Shown one piece after another: positions 36,758-44,171 of a DNA stretch of 64,000 nt. This DNA is from Flavonifractor sp. An10 (GTDB lineage Bacteria > Bacillota > Clostridia > Oscillospirales > Oscillospiraceae). Made by a program: the position numbers and the translations under genes. Location of the stretch: NCBI RefSeq assembly GCF_002161215.1, contig NZ_NFMB01000012.1:1-64000 (forward strand), in the 5' to 3' direction. The notes beneath the pieces are model-generated. The model ran no database searches. It saw only the letters and a program-made list of their open reading frames with translations, and was not told the origin of the DNA. Positions within the stretch are counted from its first letter, which is position 1. Each line of letters starts with the position of its first letter.

Positions 36758-39145
36758 TTACACCTCAATCTGCTCCATCAGGTAGGCTTCCACAATGTCG
36801 CCCTCTTTGATATCCTGGAACTTTTCAAAGGTGATGCCGCACTCGTAGCCCTGGGCCACCTCCTTGACGGAGTCCTTGAAGCGCTGGAGGGAGGCGATGG
36901 CGCCGTCGTAGATGACGATGTTGTCGCGCAGCAGGCGCATCTGGGCGCCCCGCTGCATCTTGCCCTCGGTGACGTAGCAGCCGGCCACCATGCCCACGCC
37001 GGTGATGCGGAACACGTTGCGCACCTCGGCGGTGCCCAGCTCCACTTCCTTGAACTTGGGGGAGAGCATGCCCTTCATGGCGGTCTCGATCTCGTTGATG
37101 CAGTCGTAGATGACCCGGTACATGCGCATATCCACCTTGTTGCGCCCGGCGGACTCCTTGGCGTTGTGGTCGGGCCGGACGTTGAAGCCCACGATGATGG
37201 CGTTGGAGGTGGTGGCCAGCATGACGTCGGACTCGTTGATGGCGCCCACGGCGCAGTGGATGACCCGCACCCGCACCTCTTCGTTGGACAGCTTCTCCAG
37301 GCTGGCCTTGACGGCCTCGGCGGAGCCCTGCACGTCGGCCTTGACGATGACGTTCAGGTTCTTCATCTCGCCGGCCTGGATCTGGCTGAACAGATCCTCC
37401 AGGCTCACCTTGCCCACCGGGGCGGAGGAGGCCATCTTCTGCTCGTGCTTACGCTGCTCGGCCAGCTCCCGGGCCATGCGCTCGTCGGCCACGGCGTGGA
37501 AGTCGTCGCCGGCGTCGGGCACCTCGCCCATGCCGATGATCTCCACGGGCACGGAGGGGCCGGCCTCGGTGAGCTTCTCGCCCTTGGCGCTGGTCATGGC
37601 GCGGACGCGGCCCACCGCCGTGCCGGCGATGATCACGTCGCCCTGCTTCAGGGTGCCGTTCTGCACCAGCAGGGTGGCCACGGGGCCGCGGCCCTTGTCC
37701 AGCCGGGCCTCGATCACCGCGCCGTGGGCGGAGCGGTTGGGGTTGGCCTTCAGCTCCTGCATCTCGGCGGTCAGGTTGACCATCTCCAGCAGGTTGTCGA
37801 TGCCCTCGCCGGTCTTGGCGGAGATGGGGCAGATGATGGTCTCGCCGCCCCACTCCTCGGGCACCAGCTCGTACTTGGTGAGCTGCTCCTTGATGCGCTC
37901 GGGGTTGGCCTCCGGCTTATCCATCTTGTTGATGGCCACGATGATGGGGATGTTGGCGGCCTTGGCGTGGTTGATAGACTCCACGGTCTGGGGCATGATG
38001 CCGTCGTCGGCGGCCACCACCAGGATGGCGATGTCGGTGATCATGGCGCCGCGGGCCCGCATGGCGGTGAACGCCTCGTGGCCGGGGGTGTCCAGGAAGG
38101 TGATGGTCTTGCCCTGCACCTCCACCTGGTAGGCGCCGATGTGCTGGGTGATGCCGCCGGCCTCGCCGGCGGCCACGTGGGCGTGGCGGATATAGTCCAG
38201 CAGGGAGGTCTTGCCGTGGTCCACGTGGCCCATGACCACCACCACGGGGGCGCGGGGCACCAGATCCTCCGGCTTATCCTCGGCGGTGTCGATGAGCTTC
38301 TCCTCGATGGTGACGATCACCTCGTGCTCCACCTTGCAGCCCAGCTCCTCGGCGATGATGGCGGCGGTGTCGAAGTCGATGATGTCGCTGAGGGAGGCCA
38401 TGACGCCGTTCTTCATCAGGGTCTTGACCACCTCGGCGCCGGTCTTCTTCATGCGGCTGGCCAGCTCGCCCACGCCGATCTCGTCGGGGATCTTGACGGT
38501 CAGCGGGGTCTTCTTGGCGATCTCCAGCTGGAGCCGGCGCATCTTCTCCTGCTCCTCCTGGCGGCGCTTGCCGCTCTGGAAGCCGCCCTTGCGCTGGCTG
38601 CGGCCCTGGAACTTCTGCTTGCCGCCCTGCATCTGCTTGGTCTTGCCGGCGGCCAGATCCTCCAGCCGCTGGTCGTACTTCTCCAGGTTCACCTGGCCGC
38701 CCTTGCGGGTGTCCACCACCTTCTTCTCGGGGACACGGGCGCCGGGGCGGCTGGCGGCCGGCTGCTGCTGGGGCGGCTTCTGGCCGCCCTGATTCTGGGC
38801 CTGGCCGCCGTTCTGGCCGGCGGGCCTGGCCTGGCCGCCGTTGTTCTGGCCGCCCTTGCCGCTCTTCTGGGCCTGGGGCTGCTGCCCGCCCTGGGCGGGC
38901 TTGGCCGGCTCCGCCTTGGGGGCGGGCTTGGGCTCCCGGTACACCTCGGCAAAGATGCTCTCCAGGCTGTCCACCTGGTTGTGCTGGGTCAGATACTCAA
39001 AGATCAGGGACAGCTCCCGGTCGTCCAGGGGCTGCATGTGGTTCTTGGGCGTGGTCGCATATTCGGTCAGGATGTCGGTGATCTCCTTGGAGTTCTTACC
39101 GAAGTCCTTGGCCACCTCGTGCACGCGATACTTGTTGTTCAGCAA
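36758..39145 (-). CDS. infB: Translation initiation factor IF-2
   Basis: About 795 residues. IF-2 brings fMet-tRNA to the 30S P site and promotes subunit joining. N-terminal winged-helix IF2N domain ([19 protein letters not shown]), a Gln/Gly/Pro-rich linker (about residues 55-150), a second IF2N domain, then the GTPase domain with GHVDHGKTS (about 302), [17 protein letters not shown] and SAKTG, followed by domains II-IV. The start chosen is a TTG at 39145, eight bases after GGAGG; the ATG at 39160 lies on that RBS. The TTG gives the usual [14 protein letters not shown] beginning. Confidence 0.95.
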   Translation of the reverse strand: MLNNKYRVHEVAKDFGKNSKEITDILTEYATTPKNHMQPLDDRELSLIFEYLTQHNQVDSLESIFAEVYREPKPAPKAEPAKPAQGGQQPQAQKSGKGGQNNGGQARPAGQNGGQAQNQGGQKPPQQQPAASRPGARVPEKKVVDTRKGGQVNLEKYDQRLEDLAAGKTKQMQGGKQKFQGRSQRKGGFQSGKRRQEEQEKMRRLQLEIAKKTPLTVKIPDEIGVGELASRMKKTGAEVVKTLMKNGVMASLSDIIDFDTAAIIAEELGCKVEHEVIVTIEEKLIDTAEDKPEDLVPRAPVVVVMGHVDHGKTSLLDYIRHAHVAAGEAGGITQHIGAYQVEVQGKTITFLDTPGHEAFTAMRARGAMITDIAILVVAADDGIMPQTVESINHAKAANIPIIVAINKMDKPEANPERIKEQLTKYELVPEEWGGETIICPISAKTGEGIDNLLEMVNLTAEMQELKANPNRSAHGAVIEARLDKGRGPVATLLVQNGTLKQGDVIIAGTAVGRVRAMTSAKGEKLTEAGPSVPVEIIGMGEVPDAGDDFHAVADERMARELAEQRKHEQKMASSAPVGKVSLEDLFSQIQAGEMKNLNVIVKADVQGSAEAVKASLEKLSNEEVRVRVIHCAVGAINESDVMLATTSNAIIVGFNVRPDHNAKESAGRNKVDMRMYRVIYDCINEIETAMKGMLSPKFKEVELGTAEVRNVFRITGVGMVAGCYVTEGKMQRGAQMRLLRDNIVIYDGAIASLQRFKDSVKEVAQGYECGITFEKFQDIKEGDIVEAYLMEQIEV

Positions 39146-39171
39146 AAAAGCCACCTCCATTGGCGGGCCTG

Positions 39172-39218
39172 CACCAATAGGAAAACACAGCGGCGCCGCT
39201 GCGCTTTCTTATTGGAAC
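39172..39218 (-). promoter_or_regulatory. Large hairpin in the L7Ae-infB gap
   Basis: CCAATAGGAAA and its complement TTTCTTATTGG (one mismatch) enclose an inner CAGCGGCGCCGCTG stem. It is immediately upstream of the infB RBS and may affect infB translation or mRNA processing; no T run. Confidence 0.5.
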
Positions 39219-39252
39219 AAACCCACGTCGTTGCAAACGTATTCTCGCCGTC

Positions 39253-39750
39253 TCATGGCGTCCTCTTTTTCTTCTTGCCGGGGCCCCGGTTTTTCGGCGC
39301 GGCGCGCCCGGCGGGCGGGGGCGCCCAGGGCTTTTTCTTTGCCCGCTCCAGCTTCTTCTCATGGGCCCGCTGCTCCCGCTGGCGCTGGAGCTGCCTGTCG
39401 GCCTTGTCCCGCAGCGCCTCCGCCGCGGGGCCGTAGGCGTCCGGGTCGGCCTGGGCCAGCTTCTCCACCAAGGCGGCGGCCAGCCCCGCGTCGGTGAGGG
39501 CCAGCATGGCGCAGGCCGTGCGCCCCACCGCGCCGCCCAGGGTTCCCTTGTCCCACGGGGTTTTCAGCCAGGGCACCTGGCCCGCCTCCGCGAAGCGGGC
39601 GGCCCGGCGGACGCTGTTGTCCGCCGCGTCGGCGGCCACCAGCAGCACCCTGGCCTGCCTTGCCCGGCAGGCGGCGCCGGCGGGCTCCTCCCCCACCTCC
39701 GCCCGGCCGGCCTTGCGGGCGATGCCCAGCAGGTGCAGCGCGCTATCCAT
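39253..39750 (-). CDS. Ribosomal L7Ae/L30e-like protein (YlxQ) with long basic C-terminal tail
   Basis: 165 residues; the usual YlxQ-type protein is about 100. Residues 1-100 fit the L7Ae/L30e fold (LHLLGIARKAGRAEVGEE, VLLVAADAADNS, WLKTPWDKGTLGGAVGR). The extra ~60 residues (from about 105) are Lys/Arg/Gln/Pro rich and end GPGKKKKRTP, suggesting RNA binding. Start ATG at 39750, which overlaps the ylxR stop; AGGTGA lies upstream. Position in the nusA-ylxR-ylxQ-infB order is canonical. Confidence 0.88.
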   Translation of the reverse strand: MDSALHLLGIARKAGRAEVGEEPAGAACRARQARVLLVAADAADNSVRRAARFAEAGQVPWLKTPWDKGTLGGAVGRTACAMLALTDAGLAAALVEKLAQADPDAYGPAAEALRDKADRQLQRQREQRAHEKKLERAKKKPWAPPPAGRAAPKNRGPGKKKKRTP

Positions 39751-40018
39751 CGCCGTCACCTGCCTGCATCTGCGCCTCCAGGGCGTCGTACACCCCGTCG
39801 GGCATGGGGGCGGAGAAGGCCCGCTCCAGGGCCCGGGCCTTCCGCGCCTTCTTCAGGCACTCCGGATTGGGGCACACGTAGGCCCCCCGGCCCGGCTTCT
39901 TCCCCTTGAAGTCCAGGGAGATCTCCCCCTCCGGGCTCTTCACCACCCGGATGAGCTCCTTCTTGGGCTTCATCTCCCGGCACCCCAGGCACTGACGCAT
40001 GGGGATCTTTTTGGGCAT
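39743..40018 (-). CDS. ylxR: YlxR family RNA-binding protein
   Basis: 91 residues from the ATG at 40018, eight bases after AGGAGG (a GTG further up lies in the RBS). The DUF448/YlxR motifs are present: RQCLGCREMKPKKELIRVV at the N-terminus and the diagnostic GRGAYVCPNPECL (about residues 43-55). YlxR has been linked to RNA binding and to regulation of RNase P or transcription in Bacillus. It lies between nusA, with a 170-base repeat-bearing gap, and the L7Ae-like gene. Confidence 0.92.
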   Translation of the reverse strand: MPKKIPMRQCLGCREMKPKKELIRVVKSPEGEISLDFKGKKPGRGAYVCPNPECLKKARKARALERAFSAPMPDGVYDALEAQMQAGDGDG

Positions 40019-40039
40019 CTCCGCCACCTCCTCGTCGTC

Positions 40040-40150
40040 GCAAGTTTCAGATCATTTGCTTTGCCGCAAGCGGCAAAGCGCATTCCTTCCACTGCTCCTC
40101 CTCTCCCCACCGAACCCGCGGCATACGCCGCTGGGCTTCGGTGGGGGCCC
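40040..40150 (+). repeat. Two-hairpin covarying repeat, copy 4, inside the nusA-ylxR gap
   Basis: First stem GCTTTGCCGC with GCGGCAAAGC (perfect 10 bp, 40058-40079), linker CATTCCTTCC, second stem CCCCACCGAA with TTCGGTGGGG around GCGGC...GCCGC (40105-40146). It sits within an otherwise conserved operon on the antisense strand of the transcript. A GGGCGCATCTTGTGCGCCC palindrome follows at 40167-40185. Confidence 0.75.
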
Positions 40151-40189
40151 CGTGATGGGGCGAATGGGCGCATCTTGTGCGCCCCGATA

Positions 40190-41392
40190 TTATTCCTCCG
40201 TGTCGGCGGCAGGGGCGTCCCCGCCCTCCGCCTCGTCGGCGATGATCTCGTCCCCGTCGTCCAAGATCACGTCGTCCTCGTCCTCCGGCGCCTCGTCGGC
40301 GGGGGCGGAGGCGGGCTTGATGTCGATCTTCCAGCCGGTGAGCTTGGCGGCCAGGCGGGCGTTCTGGCCCTCCTTGCCGATAGCCAGGGAGAGCTGGTCG
40401 TCGGGCACCACCACGCGGCAGCTCTTGCCCTCCTCGTGGATGTCCACGCTGACCACGTCGGCGGGGGACAGGGCGGCGGCGATATACTGGGCCGGATCCT
40501 CCGACCACTTGATGATGTCCACCTTCTCGCCCTTGAGCTCATTGACGATGTTGTTCACCCGCTGGCCCCGGGGGCCCACGCAGGCGCCGATGGCGTCCAC
40601 GTCGGGATCGGCAGACCAGACGGCCAGCTTGGTGCGGCTGCCCGCCTCCCGGGCGATGGACTTGACCTCCACGGTGCCGTCGTAGATCTCGGGCACCTCC
40701 AGCTCGAACAGGCGCTTGACCAGGCCGGGGTGGGTGCGGGAGATGAGCACCTGGGGCCCCTTGGTGGAGCGGCGCACCTCCACCACATACACCCGCAGGC
40801 GCATGCCCTCCACGTACTCCTCGCCCTTGACCTGCTCGCCGGGGGCCAGGAAGGCCTCGGTGGCCTCGTTGCCCGAGCCGATGCGCAGGCTCACGCCGCC
40901 GGAGCGGGGGTCGATGCGGGTGATCACGCCGGTGAGCAGCTCGTGCTCCTTGGAGGAGAACTCGTCATAGATCATGCCCCGCTCGGCCTCCCGCATGCCC
41001 TGGATGATCACCTGGCGGGCGGTCTGGGCGGCGATGCGGCCGAAGTCCCGGGTGCGCACCTCGATGCGGATCACGTCGCCCAGCTGGGCCTGGGGCAGCT
41101 TATCCCGGGCCATCTCCAGGCTCATCTCGGTGCAGGGGTTATCCACCTCCTCCACCACGTCCTTCTTGACGAACATGCGCACGGTGCCCTTCTCCTCGTC
41201 GGCCTCCACCGTCACGTTGTCCCCCGCGCCCTCGTGATCCCGCTTGTAGGCGGTGACCAGGGCCTGGGTGATCTTCTCCAGCATGTAGGCCTTGGGGATG
41301 CCCTTCTCCTTCTCAATCAGGTTGATGGCGGCGAAAAACTCCGCCCCGTCCAGCTCGTTGGTCTTCTGCGCTTTGGCGTTCTTCTTCGGCAT
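40190..41392 (-). CDS. nusA: Transcription termination/antitermination factor NusA
   Basis: 400 residues. NusA binds RNA polymerase and nascent RNA and modulates pausing and termination. N-terminal domain (residues ~12-135), S1 domain (about 140-215, ELLTGVITRIDPRSGGVSLRIG), KH1 (RSTKGPQVLISRTHPGLVKRLFE, split at SRTHP) and KH2 (DAIGACVGPRGQRVNNIV; LAIGKEGQNARLAAKLTGW). The C-terminal ~45 residues are strongly acidic (about 360-400). ATG at 41392 with GAGGAGATAG upstream. Confidence 0.97.
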   Translation of the reverse strand: MPKKNAKAQKTNELDGAEFFAAINLIEKEKGIPKAYMLEKITQALVTAYKRDHEGAGDNVTVEADEEKGTVRMFVKKDVVEEVDNPCTEMSLEMARDKLPQAQLGDVIRIEVRTRDFGRIAAQTARQVIIQGMREAERGMIYDEFSSKEHELLTGVITRIDPRSGGVSLRIGSGNEATEAFLAPGEQVKGEEYVEGMRLRVYVVEVRRSTKGPQVLISRTHPGLVKRLFELEVPEIYDGTVEVKSIAREAGSRTKLAVWSADPDVDAIGACVGPRGQRVNNIVNELKGEKVDIIKWSEDPAQYIAAALSPADVVSVDIHEEGKSCRVVVPDDQLSLAIGKEGQNARLAAKLTGWKIDIKPASAPADEAPEDEDDVILDDGDEIIADEAEGGDAPAADTEE

Positions 41393-41423
41393 AATCGTTC
41401 TATCTCCTCACTCGTCTCACGCG

Positions 41424-41512
41424 GGCGCGCGCCGCGCGCCCCTGTATGGCAGGTTGTATCCGGCGGGCGGATGATATCCGCCTCTGCGTAGGGCGGGGGC
41501 TTGCCCCCGCCG
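41424..41512. repeat. Palindromic repeats between rimP and nusA
   Basis: Three adjacent hairpins of the GTAGGGGC class: GGGCGCGCG...CGCGCGCCC (41429-41449), GGGCGGATGATATCCGCC (41464-41481) and GTAGGGCGGGGGC-TTGCCCCCGCC (41486-41510). They fill most of the 124-base gap and are in the operon transcript. Confidence 0.7.
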
Positions 41513-41516
41513 CCCC

Positions 41517-41972
41517 CTAAAACCGCACGGTCAGGCGAACCTGGGCCACGTCCTTCTTGGCGAAGGTGCGGGGCGCGCCGCCCAGCTCAATGGTCACGTC
41601 CCCGTCGGCATAGTCCCGCAAAATCCCGGTGTACTCCTTCCGGCCGTCCAGGGGCCGGTAGAGGCGCACGTCCACCTCGGCGCCCAGGAACTGCCGGAAG
41701 TGGGCGGGCTTTTTCAAAGGCCGGTCGGCCCCGGCGGAGGACACCTCCAGCACGTAGCTGCCCTCGATGGGGTCGGCCTCGTCCAGGGCGTCGGACAGGG
41801 GGCGGCTCACCGCCTCGCAGTCGTCGATGGACACCCCGCCCTCCTTGTCGATATACACCCGCAGGAACCACTGCCCCGCCTCCCGGACGTACTCCACGTC
41901 CCACAGGGAGCAGCCGTTTTCCTCCGCGATGGGGGCGGCCAGACCGGCCACCAGCTCGGTGACTTTTGCCAT
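41517..41972 (-). CDS. rimP: Ribosome maturation factor RimP
   Basis: 151 residues; needed for 30S assembly. Family features: SLWDVEYVREAGQWFLRVYID (split at the WDVEYV core), the SIDDCEAVSRPLSDALDE block and YVLEVSSAGADRPL with the conserved VSSPG-like turn (here SSAGADRPL). The ATG at 41972 follows AGGAGGG seven bases upstream. First gene of the rimP-nusA-infB operon. Confidence 0.95.
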   Translation of the reverse strand: MAKVTELVAGLAAPIAEENGCSLWDVEYVREAGQWFLRVYIDKEGGVSIDDCEAVSRPLSDALDEADPIEGSYVLEVSSAGADRPLKKPAHFRQFLGAEVDVRLYRPLDGRKEYTGILRDYADGDVTIELGGAPRTFAKKDVAQVRLTVRF

Positions 41973-42084
41973 GGGCAATCCCTCCTGCACAGGGGCATCC
42001 AGAAATTTACAGCCCCGCTTTTTTCAATAAGAAAGAGCGGAGCCGCAACCCCACTCTCACCATACCACTACTACTATCATACGT

Positions 42085-42113
42085 ACTATAGCACAAAAAA
42101 TCCCGCCATGCAA
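42085..42113 (-). promoter_or_regulatory. Sigma-A promoter for the rimP-nusA-infB operon
   Basis: On the minus strand TTGCAT (42113-42108), 17 bases, TATAGT (42090-42085). The leader before rimP is about 110 bases. Confidence 0.82.
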
Positions 42114-42166
42114 GGGCTTTGGGCTATTTTTTGCACCCCCCTGCGGGATCTGTAACCGAATTTGCG

Positions 42167-42194
42167 TTGACATAACAAATTCCTCTGCTAAAAT
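42167..42194 (+). promoter_or_regulatory. Sigma-A promoter for the moxR operon
   Basis: TTGACA at 42167-42172 and TAAAAT at 42189-42194, spacer 16; the moxR RBS AAGGAGGA follows 18 bases later. Confidence 0.85.
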
Positions 42195-42229
42195 GGTGGA
42201 TAAGAGCGTACAAAGGAGGACAAACCGGC

Positions 42230-43162
42230 ATGAACGAGAGCAAGACGGCGGCGGCCATTCTGGCCCAGGTGCGCCGCGCCGTGGTGGGCAAGGACGAGGT
42301 GCTGGCCCGGGTGCTGCTGGCCATTCTGGCCGGGGGGCACATCCTGCTGGAGGACATCCCCGGCGTGGGCAAGACCACCATGGCCCTGGCCTTCTCCAAG
42401 GCCCTGGGCCTGGACTACAACCGGGTGCAGTTCACCCCCGACGTGATGCCCTCGGACATCACCGGCTTCACCCTCTACAACAAGGAGGCGGGGCGGATGG
42501 AGTACCAGCCGGGGGCGGTGCTGTGCAACCTGTTCCTGGCCGACGAGCTCAACCGGGCCACCAGCCGCACCCAGTCCGCCCTGCTGGAGGCCATGGAGGA
42601 GGGGCAGGTGACGGTGGACGGGGTGTCCCACCCGGTGCCCCGGCCCTTCCTGGTCATCGCCACCCAGAACCCGGCGGGGGCCTCAGGCACCCAGCCCCTG
42701 CCCGACTCCCAGATGGATCGGTTCATGGTGCGCCTGTCCCTGGGCTACCCCGCCCCGGCGGACGAGATGGACATGGTGCGCCGCCGCCAGGGGGGCAACC
42801 CCCTGGACAGCGTGGAGCAGGTGGTGGATCGGGAGGGCCTGCTGGCTCTGCGGGAAAAGGCCGGGGCGGTCTACCTGTCCGACGAGGTGCTGGACTACAT
42901 CGTCCGCCTGGTGGGCGCCACCCGGGAGCACCCCATGATCCTCCAGGGGGCCAGCCCCCGGGCCACCCTGGCCCTGGCCGCCATGGCAAAGGCCGCCGCC
43001 CTGGTGCGGGGGCGGGACTACGTGAACCCGGAGGACGTGGAGCTGGTGTTCCCCGACGTGGTGCCCCACCGGCTGATCCTCTCCCCCCGGGCGGAGGGGG
43101 ACAAGTCCTTTGATCCGGCGGCGGAGCTGCTGGCCAGGGTCAGCGCCCCCAGGATCGGGTGA
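42230..43162 (+). CDS. moxR: MoxR-type AAA ATPase
   Basis: 310 residues. MoxR ATPases act as chaperones for metal insertion or complex assembly, usually with a VWA/DUF58 partner. Walker A DIPGVGKTTMA (about residues 44-54), the MPSDITGF loop, Walker B LFLADELNRA (about 103-112), the sensor RNQNPAG-like ATQNPAG, and a C-terminal lid domain (ASPRATLALAAMAKAAAL). ATG at 42230. First of three genes that always travel together: moxR, DUF58, transglutaminase. Confidence 0.93.
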   Translation: MNESKTAAAILAQVRRAVVGKDEVLARVLLAILAGGHILLEDIPGVGKTTMALAFSKALGLDYNRVQFTPDVMPSDITGFTLYNKEAGRMEYQPGAVLCNLFLADELNRATSRTQSALLEAMEEGQVTVDGVSHPVPRPFLVIATQNPAGASGTQPLPDSQMDRFMVRLSLGYPAPADEMDMVRRRQGGNPLDSVEQVVDREGLLALREKAGAVYLSDEVLDYIVRLVGATREHPMILQGASPRATLALAAMAKAAALVRGRDYVNPEDVELVFPDVVPHRLILSPRAEGDKSFDPAAELLARVSAPRIG

Positions 43163-43166
43163 CGCC

Positions 43167-44171
43167 ATGGCCCGGCGACGGATTGCCTACGCCGCCCTGC
43201 TGGGGCTGGCGGTGCTCTTTCAGATCTTCTTCCGCTTCTACCTGTCCACCTTCACCCTGGTGCTGGTGGTGCTCCTGCCCGTGCTGGCGGCGGCGCTGAG
43301 CCTGCCGGCGGCCCTGGGCTGCACCCTCACCCTCTCCCCCGCCGCCCCCACGGTGATCCGGGGGGGCGAGGCGTCCTTCCGCCTCACCCTGGACTGCCGC
43401 ACCCCCTTCCCCCTGCCCCGGGTGAAGGTGCGCCTGCGGTGGGAGAACCGGCTCACCGGCGAGGGGGACGCCCTGTCCTGGGCCCCCGCCCCCGGGGAAA
43501 CGGCCGGGGAGCTCACCGTCCCCGCCGCCCACTGCGGCTGCCTGGCGTGCCGGGCGGAGGGGGCGTGGACTTGTGATCTGCTGGGCCTGTTCCCCATCCC
43601 TCTGAGGAAGCCCGCCCCGGCGGAGGTGCTCTCCCTCCCCCGGCCGGTGGAGCTGGAGGTGCCCCCCGGCCTGCTGTCCGGCCGCAGCGAGGGGGCGGCC
43701 CTCCGGCCCCGGCCCGGCGGCGGCCCCGGGGAGGACTACGACCTCCGGGGCTACCGGCCCGGCGACCCCCTGCGCTCCGTCCACTGGAAGCTGTCCTCCA
43801 AGCGGGACGAGCTGGTGGTGAAGGAGATCCTGGAGCCCCACCGGGCCGCCCTGGTGCTCACCTTTGACCGCTTCGGCGCGCCGGAGGTGCTGGACGAGAC
43901 CTTTGCCCGGCTGTGCGCCCTGTCCCGCTGGCTGCTGGAGCGGCAGCGGCCCCACCACATCCGCTGGGCCGGCCCCGGCGGCACCGGCACGGAGGGTCGG
44001 CCGGTGGACAGCGAGGCGGCGCTGCTCTCCTGCCTGGCCCTGGCCTTCTCCGCCCCCGCGCCGGAGGCGGGGGCCTCCATGCTGGATCTGCCCCTCCGCC
44101 TGCCCGGCGAGGGGGGCCGGGTGCGCCGCATCCACGTCACCGCCAGCGGCCTGGAAGGGGGCGGACTATGA
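43167..44171 (+). CDS. DUF58 domain protein (membrane-anchored VWA-like)
   Basis: 334 residues. Two hydrophobic spans at the N-terminus (about 8-50), then the DUF58 signature RGYRPGDPLRSVHWKLSSKR (about 190-210), followed by a VWA-like fold (AALVLTFDRFG). Such proteins are partners of MoxR ATPases; the exact role is unknown. ATG at 43167, four bases after the moxR stop. The stop overlaps the next gene's start (ATGA), which supports a complex of stoichiometric partners. Confidence 0.88.
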   Translation: MARRRIAYAALLGLAVLFQIFFRFYLSTFTLVLVVLLPVLAAALSLPAALGCTLTLSPAAPTVIRGGEASFRLTLDCRTPFPLPRVKVRLRWENRLTGEGDALSWAPAPGETAGELTVPAAHCGCLACRAEGAWTCDLLGLFPIPLRKPAPAEVLSLPRPVELEVPPGLLSGRSEGAALRPRPGGGPGEDYDLRGYRPGDPLRSVHWKLSSKRDELVVKEILEPHRAALVLTFDRFGAPEVLDETFARLCALSRWLLERQRPHHIRWAGPGGTGTEGRPVDSEAALLSCLALAFSAPAPEAGASMLDLPLRLPGEGGRVRRIHVTASGLEGGGL

